53,245 bases of DNA from an uncultured Helicobacteraceae bacterium (GTDB lineage: Bacteria > Campylobacterota > Campylobacteria > Campylobacterales > Sulfurimonadaceae): NCBI GenBank assembly GCA_947311765.1, contig CAMZLS010000005.1, forward strand, positions 1 to 53,245, read 5' to 3'. Position 1 is the first letter of the stretch; every line of letters begins with the position of its first letter. A model generated the notes under the pieces. That model saw only the letters and a list, made by a program, of their open reading frames with translations. It made no database searches and had not been told where the DNA came from. Positions 46,096 to 53,245 of this stretch are shown piece by piece. Both the position numbers and the translations under genes were made by a program.

Positions 46096-46626
46096 ATGGC
46101 ACATATAGATTTACCAGAATTTGAAGAGATGGCTCCTGCTATTCAGGAGAAAGCAAAACCGATTTTAGAAAAAACAGGGAAATTAGGTGATATATTTAAG
46201 CTTTTAGCTGTTGATGAAAAAGTATATTTTGCAACAGACGCTATGATACAAAAATACCTTCTTGATGAAACCTCACTCTCTTATGATATTAAAGAATCCA
46301 TAGCACTTCTTATCTCCATAGAAAATGGCTGTAAAATGTGTGTTGATGTCCATAAAAGCATCGCTATTATGCTTGGTCTTTCACAAGAGAGAGTTGAAGC
46401 AGTTTTGCAAGGTGTTGATGCTATTGATACAGATGAAAAAGAGAAAGCACTTTTAAGATTTTGTATCAAAGCCTCACAAAAAGAGAATTATAAAATCCTC
46501 AAAGAGGAGATTGATGCACTCAAAAGTATGGGTTACAGTGATGTACAGATTATCGAAGCAGTAGCAATCACAGGATATTTTAATTATATCAACACGCTCT
46601 CTAATGTTTTTGGCTTAGGTGCTTAA
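46096..46626 (+). CDS. AhpD/carboxymuconolactone decarboxylase-like protein
   Basis: The protein is 176 aa from the ATG at 46096, preceded by AAAAGGAAG. A frame open further upstream overlaps ymdB and is not used. The AhpD-like fold has the Glu-x2-Cys-x2-Cys-x3-His proton-relay motif ENGCKMCVDVHKS (about 78-87). Family members are thiol peroxidases or their reductants, protecting against peroxides. The substrate is unknown. It may share a transcript with jetABCD, but there is no functional link known. Confidence 0.82.
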   Translation: MAHIDLPEFEEMAPAIQEKAKPILEKTGKLGDIFKLLAVDEKVYFATDAMIQKYLLDETSLSYDIKESIALLISIENGCKMCVDVHKSIAIMLGLSQERVEAVLQGVDAIDTDEKEKALLRFCIKASQKENYKILKEEIDALKSMGYSDVQIIEAVAITGYFNYINTLSNVFGLGA

Positions 46627-46653
46627 AAAAAGTTCTTGGAGTAGCCATAAAGC

Positions 46654-48096
46654 ATGACCTACGAATATCTCAAAAACCTTAAAGCCACGCATCAGACACT
46701 GAAGCTACTCAATAGCGATAATTTTGCTATGAGTGTGGCATTTTTTCATTTTGCTTTTATACAAAAGAGAAATATCACACTCACTCACTCTGCTATCTTG
46801 CTCTATCTTGATGACTTTTTATATGATATCAATGAGACCTATAAAGGTGCCTTTCCTAAAGAAGCAAAGGCGTATTTAGAAGATTTTTCACATGATAAAA
46901 GTGCTTATTTGCGAAAATATCATGGGAGTGAAGATGAGGCACTCTACGAATTGACACCGCAGGCGCAAAAGGTTTTAGAGTTTATAGAGAGCTTAAAGAA
47001 GAGAGAGTTTATTGGAAGTCGTTCTAAGTTTAACATCATTTTTGAGCTTTTAGAAGAGTTGGAGTTTGAGACAAATTTAAGCGATAGAGAGCGTATAAAA
47101 AAACTAGAAAATGAGAAAAAAGTACTTGATATGCAGATAGAAGCTATCAAGGCAAAAGAGGATTTGCGATTTGATGAGAGTCGTATCAAAGAGCATTTTA
47201 TGCAGATAGATGAGATGGTTCGTAAACTCAAGTATGACTTTAGTGAGATGGAGTACAATTTTAGAAACTTAAACACCCTTGCAATGGAGCAAATCGCACT
47301 CAGAGATGATGGTAAGGGTGATATTTTAGGCTCTATTTTTGATATTGAAGATAGTATCAGACAGAACGATCAGGGAAAAAGTTTTTTTGCATTTTGGCAA
47401 CTGCTCACAGATGCTTCAAGAAGCCAAAAGCTGACAAGTCTTTTAGAAAATCTCTATAAAATTCCAACAATCTCACGGCTTGATAGCGATAAAAAGCTAC
47501 AAAATGTCAAGTATAATCTTCTCCAAAGTGGAGAAAAAATCTATAATGTCTCTGCTAAGCTCATAGAGCAGTTACGACGTTTCTTAGATGATAGAGTCTG
47601 GATAGAAAATAGAAGAATTTTAGAACTCTCTAAGGCTATTGAAAAAAATGCTATCGAGGTAAAAGAGACAACGCCAACAAAGAGAGATTTTATGCTGATG
47701 AAAGGTGATAGAGTCACGCTAGAGCTCCCTTTTTCAAGATCACTCTACACCATCAAGCAAGAGAGCGAATTTAAAAAAGAGCTTCAAGAGCTTGATATAG
47801 AGATAGATTTAGAGAGTTTTTATCATCAGTTTTTTATAGATGAGCAAGAACTCAAACGAAATATAGCACACACACTTTTGCACCAACCCCAATGCAGTAT
47901 TGCTGATATTGTGAAAAAATTTCCTCTCAAAAAAGGGGTAGCCGAACTCGTTGGCTATATATCTATCGCTAAAAATTCTCAAGATACAATCATAAACGCT
48001 AAACTGACAGAGAAAATTCTCACAAGCGATGAAGAGGGAGCGCAAAAATTGGTACAGATTCCAAAAATACTTTTTGTTAAAGGGACTCAATTATGA
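46654..48096 (+). CDS. jetA: Wadjet type I protein JetA (DUF3375, MukF-like kleisin)
   Basis: The protein is 480 aa. It begins MTYEYLKNLKATHQTLKLLNSDNFAMSVAFFHFAF in part, with helical DNA-binding-like segments, long coils (about 145-190) and a C-terminal winged-helix-like part (QCSIADIVKKFPLKKGVAELVGYISIA in part). This is the DUF3375 pattern, the kleisin of type I Wadjet. It bridges JetC heads and binds JetB. The length is typical. GGAG lies rather far (about 14 bases) upstream of the ATG. Its stop overlaps jetB by four bases. Confidence 0.88.
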   Translation: MTYEYLKNLKATHQTLKLLNSDNFAMSVAFFHFAFIQKRNITLTHSAILLYLDDFLYDINETYKGAFPKEAKAYLEDFSHDKSAYLRKYHGSEDEALYELTPQAQKVLEFIESLKKREFIGSRSKFNIIFELLEELEFETNLSDRERIKKLENEKKVLDMQIEAIKAKEDLRFDESRIKEHFMQIDEMVRKLKYDFSEMEYNFRNLNTLAMEQIALRDDGKGDILGSIFDIEDSIRQNDQGKSFFAFWQLLTDASRSQKLTSLLENLYKIPTISRLDSDKKLQNVKYNLLQSGEKIYNVSAKLIEQLRRFLDDRVWIENRRILELSKAIEKNAIEVKETTPTKRDFMLMKGDRVTLELPFSRSLYTIKQESEFKKELQELDIEIDLESFYHQFFIDEQELKRNIAHTLLHQPQCSIADIVKKFPLKKGVAELVGYISIAKNSQDTIINAKLTEKILTSDEEGAQKLVQIPKILFVKGTQL

Positions 48097-48665
48097 ATGA
48101 AAATGCGAAAATTGCCATTATCTTACTTTTAAAAGGGCTTTTTTATAAGGCTGATAATGAGAAAGCATGGGCTGAGCTAGTAGAGAGTAGTTTTGGGGTC
48201 ATTAAGGAGCATTTTAAAGTGATGGGACTGGATGTTATGATAGATGAAAATGAGGCATATGCCTATCTGCAAAATAGAGTTTATGAAGATGATGAGACCC
48301 CCTTGCCTAAACTAGTGCAAAGTAGAGAGTTAAGCTATAAAGTTTCGCTTATCTGTGTTTTACTGAGAAAAAAGATGGCAGATTTTGATATGCAAAATGA
48401 GAATACAAAGGCAGTTGTCTCCGCTGAAGATATTAAAGCAGAGGTTTTACTCTTTTTGGCTCAAAAATCAAATGAGGTAAAACTTCTCAAAGAGATAGAG
48501 AGTAGTATCAAAAAAGTCCAAGAGCTTGGATTTTTGAAAAAATTAAAAAATGATGAAAATCTTTTTGAGATAAAACGCTCTATCAAAGCCTTTGTGGATG
48601 CCTCTTGGCTGGATGATTTTAATAAGCGTCTTGAAGAGTATAAAAAGGCTACTGCATGGAATTAA
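48093..48665 (+). CDS. jetB: Wadjet protein JetB (DUF4194, MukE-like KITE)
   Basis: The protein is 190 aa with an N-terminal helical/winged-helix segment (IAIILLLKGLFYKADNEKAWAELVES in part), the DUF4194 landmarks EAYAYLQNR and LPKLVQSRELSYKVSLICVLLRKKM in part, and a C-terminal winged helix. It dimerises and binds the JetA kleisin. ATGA overlap with jetA and a 10-base overlap with jetC indicate strict co-translation. Confidence 0.87.
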   Translation: MNENAKIAIILLLKGLFYKADNEKAWAELVESSFGVIKEHFKVMGLDVMIDENEAYAYLQNRVYEDDETPLPKLVQSRELSYKVSLICVLLRKKMADFDMQNENTKAVVSAEDIKAEVLLFLAQKSNEVKLLKEIESSIKKVQELGFLKKLKNDENLFEIKRSIKAFVDASWLDDFNKRLEEYKKATAWN

Positions 48666-51600
48666 GATTTGATTTTTCGGACGAAACTGCGCTTAGCGGA
48701 TTTCGATTGAGCCATTTTGAACTTTATAACTGGGGAACTTTTGATAAATCTATCGTCTCTTTGGATTTAGATAAAGAGAACGGACTCCTAACAGGAGATA
48801 TAGGCTCTGGCAAATCAACTATTGTCGATGCACTCACCTCTTTGCTTGTGCCTCATCAGCGCATTGTTTACAATAAAGCAGCAGGTGCAGAGGGGAAAGA
48901 GCGCTCCTTGTACTCCTATGTTGTTGGTGAATACAAAAGTGCCAAAGATGAAAATTTTTCACGTTCAAAAGCGGTAGCACTGCGAGATGCTAGCAATTTT
49001 AGTGTTCTTTTAGCAAGATTTGAAAATGAGGGCTTTGAAGAGAGTGTTACTTTGGCACAATTTTTTCATATCAATGCCAATCAAGTCAATAAATTTTTTC
49101 TTGTCTCACAAAATAGCCTCTCTATTAAAGAGAATTTTTTTGATTTCAAAGATATAAGAGCCTTAAAAAAAACGCTTAGAGCCGTAGCACACACTTCTGT
49201 TTATGAAAGTTTTAAGGAGTATTCAAGAGATTTTAGACGAAAAATGGGGATAAAAAACTCCCAAGCACTCAACCTTTTTTATCAGACCGTTTCACTCAAA
49301 GCCATAGGAAATCTCACCTCTTTTATCCGCAATCATATGCTAGAAAAGAGTGATATTGACGAGAAGATTGATGCACTGTGTCAAAACTTTAGCGAGCTTA
49401 ATCATACGCACACTTTAGTTATTCGCGCAAAAGAGCAGATAGAGCTACTCTCTCCCATAGATAAAGAGGGCAAGCAGTATGAGAAGCATTTTCAAGAGAA
49501 GCGACTTTTTGAGCAGATGAGAGAGAGTTTAACGCTCTATTTTGCAAGATTTAAAGTCGATTTACTACAAAGCAAACTTCAAGAATTTGATATAGAACTC
49601 CAAAAAAATAGCTTCCATAAAAAAGAGTCAAATGAGATATACGAACGCTTAAAAGAGCAGGAGATAAGCTTAAAAATAGAGCTAGAAAACAGCGGAGGCA
49701 ACAGACTCACTGCCATCGCCAATGAGATAAAACAGTTTGAAAAAGAGCTGCGTACAAGAAAAGAGCGCCACAGCAGTTACAATCAACTAGCCAAGAACCT
49801 TGATTTGCCAAATGTCTCTAATGAGCACCGTTTTTTACTCAATGCCAAAGAGTCCAAGGAGCGCTTTGAGAGCATAGAAGATGAGTCAGATAAGCTACAA
49901 AACGATAGAGTCCTTATCGGAGTGAGGGAAAAACGCTATGAAGAGCGAGCCAAGGAGCTCAACAGCGAGATAATCTATCTTGAAGATAACCGCTCAAATA
50001 TCCCAAAACGTATCGCACAAATACGAGATGATATGCTTGATGACTTAGGCTTAGAAGAGGATGCGCTTGTTTTTGCAGGTGAGTTGATAGAGGTTATTGA
50101 TAAGAGATGGGAGGGAGCTATAGAGAGGGTTTTGCATAGTTTTTCACTCTCTTTGCTTGTTGAGAGTCGATACTATGAGGCAGTGAGCGAATATGTTGAG
50201 CGGACAAATCTCAAAGGCAAGCTTGTGTATCTTAAAGTCGATAGCAAGCGAAAAAAAGAGTATTTTCAAGAGCCAGCGCTGAACTCTTTGATGCGAAAAA
50301 TAGAGATAAAAGCTGATACTCCACTCTTTGATGCTCTTGAAGCTATGTTGTATGAGCGGTTTAATATCGCTTGCGTTGAGACTATGGATGATTTTCGACG
50401 TTTTAAAAAGGCACTTAGCATTAACGGACAGTTTAAAAGCAGTTTGGTGCGACATGAAAAAGATGATAGATATGATATCACCAATCGCTCACGCTGGGTA
50501 CTTGGCTGGGATAACCTTCAAAAACTTAAAAAGCTTCAAGAAGATTATGACAAAGAGATGGAGGAGATAGAATCTTTGCACTCTAAACGTAAGGCGATTG
50601 AGTTAAGAGAGCAGAAGATAAAAGAGAGCCGTGATAACTTGCGCGATATTCTTAAGTTTGAGCATTTTGAGATGATAAACTGGTACCAAAGCAGTAAAAT
50701 TATCCAAGATTTACAAAAAGAGAGTCAAGAGCTAGAGAAAAGTTCAGATATTATCCGCTCCTTGCAAACACAGATAGAAGCTGTTATCATCCAAGCTAAA
50801 GAGGAGAAGAGTCGCTCAGATATCCTCTCACAAAAGATTGGAGAGCTAGAGACAAAGATAGATGACAGAGGTTCTGAGCTCAATGAGGCAAAATTACTTA
50901 TCGCAAATGCTCAGAGTATTGAGCTGGTAGAAAAAGAGTTAGAAGCGCTTTTTCAAGAGCGTATCAATGAAAAATTACATCTTAATAATATCAAATCTTC
51001 CGAGAGACTTTTGCGTGAAACTATCCAATCAAAACTAGGAAATAGTAACGATAGCATCTTAAGAAGTAGTGAGAAAATTATCAAAAATATGAGTGCTTAT
51101 ATCAGTAGATTTCCTGTAGAGTCTCAAGAGTTTGATGCTTCTATCGAGTCTTTAGAAGAGTTTCGAGTCAAGTTAAAAGCCTTAAAAAAAGATGACCTTC
51201 CAAAGTGGCAAAAACGCTTTAAAGCACTCTTTAAAGAGAAGATGATTCAAAATATTGTCATAGTACAAACTACGCTAGAGCATCAAAGTAGCGAGATAAA
51301 ATCAAAAATAGATGCCATCAATCTCTCACTCAAAGATATAGAGTATAACGAGGGAACTTTTATAAAACTTATCGCAGAGCACTCCATTTCTCAAGAGGTG
51401 AGAGAGTTCCAACAGAGCCTCAAATCTTCTATCTCTGGAGCTATTGGGGATGATAATAGCTACAATGAGCAGAAGTTTTTACAGATAAAAGAGATGATAG
51501 AGCGATTTAACGGTAGAGAGGGTTTTGTAGATATAGATAAAAAGTGGCGACGCAGTGTAACGGATGTGAGAAACTGGTTCGATTTTAGTGCTTCTGAGCG

Positions 51601-51991
51601 TTATGTGAGTGATGGCAGTGAAAAAGAGTATTATGCCCACAGTGGTGGAAAATCAGGAGGGCAAAAAGAGAAACTCGCCTATACAGTTTTAGCTTCTTCT
51701 TTGGCATATCAGTTTGGTCTGGAGTACAAAAAGAAGCAGAGCCGATCTTTTCATTTTGTGATGATAGATGAGGCTTTTGGAAGAGGAAGTGATGAGAGTA
51801 CACGCTACGCCTTAAAACTTTTTAAGACGCTTGATTTGCAACTACTAGTTATCACACCAAAACAGAAGATAAATGTTATAGAACCCTTTGTGAAAAGTGT
51901 CCATTTTGTGCATAATCAAGACGGTATCAATTCCACGCTTCTCTCTATGAAGATACAAGAGTATCAGAAAAAGAAAAGTGAAAATGGCTAA
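48656..51991 (+). CDS. jetC: Wadjet protein JetC (SMC-like ATPase)
   Basis: The protein is 1111 aa. The N-terminal head has Walker A GDIGSGKST (47-55). Long coiled coils (about 270-490 and 640-900) flank a hinge region. The C-terminal head has the ABC signature HSGGKSGGQKEKLAY (about 995-1008) and Walker B HFVMIDEAFGRGSDES (about 1032-1047). It is the MukB/SbcC-like motor that extrudes DNA loops so that small circular plasmids are recognised. All ATPase motifs are intact, so the system should be functional. Confidence 0.93.
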   Translation: MELRFDFSDETALSGFRLSHFELYNWGTFDKSIVSLDLDKENGLLTGDIGSGKSTIVDALTSLLVPHQRIVYNKAAGAEGKERSLYSYVVGEYKSAKDENFSRSKAVALRDASNFSVLLARFENEGFEESVTLAQFFHINANQVNKFFLVSQNSLSIKENFFDFKDIRALKKTLRAVAHTSVYESFKEYSRDFRRKMGIKNSQALNLFYQTVSLKAIGNLTSFIRNHMLEKSDIDEKIDALCQNFSELNHTHTLVIRAKEQIELLSPIDKEGKQYEKHFQEKRLFEQMRESLTLYFARFKVDLLQSKLQEFDIELQKNSFHKKESNEIYERLKEQEISLKIELENSGGNRLTAIANEIKQFEKELRTRKERHSSYNQLAKNLDLPNVSNEHRFLLNAKESKERFESIEDESDKLQNDRVLIGVREKRYEERAKELNSEIIYLEDNRSNIPKRIAQIRDDMLDDLGLEEDALVFAGELIEVIDKRWEGAIERVLHSFSLSLLVESRYYEAVSEYVERTNLKGKLVYLKVDSKRKKEYFQEPALNSLMRKIEIKADTPLFDALEAMLYERFNIACVETMDDFRRFKKALSINGQFKSSLVRHEKDDRYDITNRSRWVLGWDNLQKLKKLQEDYDKEMEEIESLHSKRKAIELREQKIKESRDNLRDILKFEHFEMINWYQSSKIIQDLQKESQELEKSSDIIRSLQTQIEAVIIQAKEEKSRSDILSQKIGELETKIDDRGSELNEAKLLIANAQSIELVEKELEALFQERINEKLHLNNIKSSERLLRETIQSKLGNSNDSILRSSEKIIKNMSAYISRFPVESQEFDASIESLEEFRVKLKALKKDDLPKWQKRFKALFKEKMIQNIVIVQTTLEHQSSEIKSKIDAINLSLKDIEYNEGTFIKLIAEHSISQEVREFQQSLKSSISGAIGDDNSYNEQKFLQIKEMIERFNGREGFVDIDKKWRRSVTDVRNWFDFSASERYVSDGSEKEYYAHSGGKSGGQKEKLAYTVLASSLAYQFGLEYKKKQSRSFHFVMIDEAFGRGSDESTRYALKLFKTLDLQLLVITPKQKINVIEPFVKSVHFVHNQDGINSTLLSMKIQEYQKKKSENG

Positions 51992-53147
51992 ATATTTTGA
52001 TAAAAATGCGATAGTAGCAAAGATACAAAAGCTTTATGAGAGTGGAAAAGTATTTGAAGATTTTATGCAAGATGCAGACCTGTTTCCTCTTGAAATAGGG
52101 CTCAAAAAGCTAAAGCAAAAGGAGCTTCAGAGTGATTTTACTCAAGTTTTAAGAGAGTCACAGCTCCTTTTAGATTCAGATATACCCCTTACATGTAAGG
52201 ATTTTGAGTTTAAAAACATAGGCAGACAGACCCTTCCCGTCTCTGCAAATTTCAGATCAAGAAGTGCTCTTTTGTCTTTGATACACAAAGAACAAGAGTT
52301 TGCCGATTTTACACTGCTTTATAAGAGGCTTACATGTAAGTATCCAGCCTTAAAGTTTTTATTTTTACAAAAAACAAATCTTATAGTTCGAAACCTCTCT
52401 CTTTGGGATAAACTTATCAAGATTTGTGACTTTTTTGTGAAAAATCCACAGCCTCGTATCTATATTCGAGAGTTAAGTATCGAAGGTATAGACACAAAGT
52501 TTGTAGAAAAAAACAGAAAAATTCTTGATCTACTCTTAGCACAGATACTCTCTGATTTTGATAAAAATATCACTAGCTTGAGCGAGTATGGTTTTGAGAA
52601 AAAGTATCACTTAAGATACCCACTGCCTCAGGTAAGATTTCGTATTCTTGATGAAAATATCTTTATTTCAGGCCTCAGTGATATCACTATCAGCATTGAA
52701 GATTTTCAAAAATTAAAGCTTACATGTAAGCATATCTTTATTGTTGAAAATAAAATCACAACGCTCTCTTTTCCTGTGTTAAAAGACTCTATCGTAATAT
52801 TTGGTAGCGGGTATGGGGTGCAGGTGCTTAAAGATGTGGGCTGGTTTGAGGGAAAAAATCTCTATTATTGGGGTGATATAGATACAGACGGCTTCGCAAT
52901 ACTCTCACAAATACGAGGCTATTTTCCTGATATAAAGTCACTCTTTATGGATAAAAAAACAGTAGATAATTTTCAAGAATTTAGCGTCAAGATAGAGACA
53001 AAAAAAGCTTTTAAGGTTTTAGAAAATCTCCATCAAGATGAGTATAAATTGTATCAAGAGGTCTATCAAGAAGGTTTGAGATTAGAGCAAGAACGTATCA
53101 ATTTTAGCTATATTAAAGAGGAATTATATGCTAGTGTCAGACTCTGA
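51984..53147 (+). CDS. jetD: Wadjet nuclease JetD (DUF3322-DUF2220, Toprim-like)
   Basis: The protein is 387 aa from the ATG at 51984; a GTG two codons upstream is also possible. The N-terminal DUF3322 arm is followed by the DUF2220 Toprim-like nuclease core with the acidic series IFIVENK (about 252-258), GSGYG and YYWGDIDTDGFAIL (about 295-308). It cleaves the extruded plasmid. It overlaps jetC by eight bases and the downstream glycosylase by 20. Three CTTACATGTAAG copies lie in this gene, all read as LTCK. Confidence 0.92.
   Translation: MAKYFDKNAIVAKIQKLYESGKVFEDFMQDADLFPLEIGLKKLKQKELQSDFTQVLRESQLLLDSDIPLTCKDFEFKNIGRQTLPVSANFRSRSALLSLIHKEQEFADFTLLYKRLTCKYPALKFLFLQKTNLIVRNLSLWDKLIKICDFFVKNPQPRIYIRELSIEGIDTKFVEKNRKILDLLLAQILSDFDKNITSLSEYGFEKKYHLRYPLPQVRFRILDENIFISGLSDITISIEDFQKLKLTCKHIFIVENKITTLSFPVLKDSIVIFGSGYGVQVLKDVGWFEGKNLYYWGDIDTDGFAILSQIRGYFPDIKSLFMDKKTVDNFQEFSVKIETKKAFKVLENLHQDEYKLYQEVYQEGLRLEQERINFSYIKEELYASVRL
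52187..52200. repeat. CCTTACATGTAAGG copy in jetD (1 of 3)
   Basis: This is a 14-bp perfect palindrome, read as PLTCKD in jetD. Confidence 0.75.
52329..52340. repeat. CTTACATGTAAG copy in jetD (2 of 3)
   Basis: This is a full 12-bp palindrome, read as RLTCKY. Confidence 0.75.
52718..52731. repeat. GCTTACATGTAAGC copy in jetD (3 of 3)
   Basis: This is a 14-bp perfect palindrome, read as KLTCKH just before the Toprim glutamate strand. Confidence 0.75.
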
Positions 53148-53245
53148 TGAGCTCTATAATGCTCTGCTTACATGTAAGCTTTTAGAAAACTCTCCTGAGT
53201 ATTGGTGGCCAGGGTATGGGACGATTGAAGTCGTATTTGGTGTCA
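53128..53245 (+). CDS. HhH-GPD DNA glycosylase, MagIII/endonuclease III-like (cut by window edge)
   Basis: The ATG at 53128 lies 20 bases inside the end of jetD and has AGAGGA upstream. The visible 39 residues, including ELYNALLTCKLLENSPEYWW and GYGTIEVVFGV, match the N-terminus of the MagIII group of 3-methyladenine DNA glycosylases in Helicobacter and relatives, where the next motif is LTQNT. The catalytic Asp and the helix-hairpin-helix lie beyond the window. The overlap implies co-translation with jetD. Confidence 0.65.
   Translation, partial: MLVSDSDELYNALLTCKLLENSPEYWWPGYGTIEVVFGV
53166..53179. repeat. GCTTACATGTAAGC copy in the glycosylase gene
   Basis: This is a 14-bp perfect palindrome, read as LLTCKLL. 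It is the fourth full copy in about 1 kb. Confidence 0.75.

Noticed and set aside
46654-53147. Naming the SMC-like operon as a MukBEF/MksBEF condensin or a new system
   Set aside because: The fourth gene with the Toprim-like DUF3322-DUF2220 domains and the DUF3375 first gene define type I Wadjet. It is a known system.

Overview
The window looks like a chromosome segment from a low-GC Campylobacterota (Epsilonproteobacteria), most likely a Sulfurimonas/Sulfuricurvum/Sulfurovum-type sulfur bacterium. The signs are: a parA-parB pair directly upstream of an ATP synthase cluster that has two b-type subunits (b' and b) but no a or c subunit genes; a UbiD-type decarboxylase of the kind used in futalosine menaquinone synthesis; a one-domain BirA and a PUA-less ProB; slyD followed by a reduced Fis-type regulator and fabD; and a MagIII-like DNA glycosylase. 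No genus can be fixed from the sequence alone.

Layout. 1-620: debris (a transposase N-terminal remnant, the frameshifted tail of a caspase-like gene, a REP-like hairpin). 623-6819 (minus strand): DUF4395 membrane protein, an EAL-CBS-GGDEF signalling protein, a lipoprotein 5'-nucleotidase and phosphoglucomutase. 6939-13734: an accessory island of exported proteins, many of them broken (FecR-like, MltC-like lytic transglycosylase, two LPP20-like proteins, an MCE/MlaD protein, a lipoprotein, a secreted caspase-PEGA-DUF1566 protein, a lone DUF1566 protein and a DUF4384 fragment). 13735-15303: a complete IS4-type insertion sequence with perfect 19-bp inverted repeats, which truncates the DUF4384 gene. 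15369-20707: two small lipoproteins, UbiD-type decarboxylase, dapE, a small membrane protein, a periplasmic thioredoxin-like protein and RidA. 20778-26514: rplU-rpmA-obg-proB-fmt-birA-parA-parB. 26626-36871: atpF'FHAGDC running directly into tolQ-tolR-tolA-tolB-pal-cpoB. 36950-46626: slyD, Fis-type regulator, fabD, nitrilase-family amidase, a frameshifted AzgA-type permease, M23 peptidase, mfd, ymdB and an AhpD-like protein. 46654-53147: an intact four-gene type I Wadjet system (jetABCD), followed by an overlapping HhH-GPD DNA glycosylase that runs off the right edge.

How the parts work together. The plus-strand core operons cover ribosomal proteins, the GTPase Obg, chromosome segregation, the F1 motor and the Tol-Pal envelope machine. 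Many genes within them overlap by 1-20 bases, which implies translational coupling. The defence module at the right end encodes a plasmid-restricting SMC-like complex (JetA/B/C) plus its Toprim-like nuclease JetD.

The most unusual signal is not a gene. The palindrome TACATGTA, usually as TTACATGTAA and often as CTTACATGTAAG, occurs 19 times in 53 kb, about ten times more than expected for the 8-mer and far more for the longer forms. Seventeen copies lie inside coding sequence, always in one of the two frames that avoid the internal stop. Two lie in the rpmA-obg gap. Four are packed into the last kilobase. It behaves like a highly iterated palindrome (HIP1-like) whose function I cannot assign. 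The second point of interest is the decaying exported-caspase island, whose FecR-like and MltC-like members share the same short coiled-coil module.
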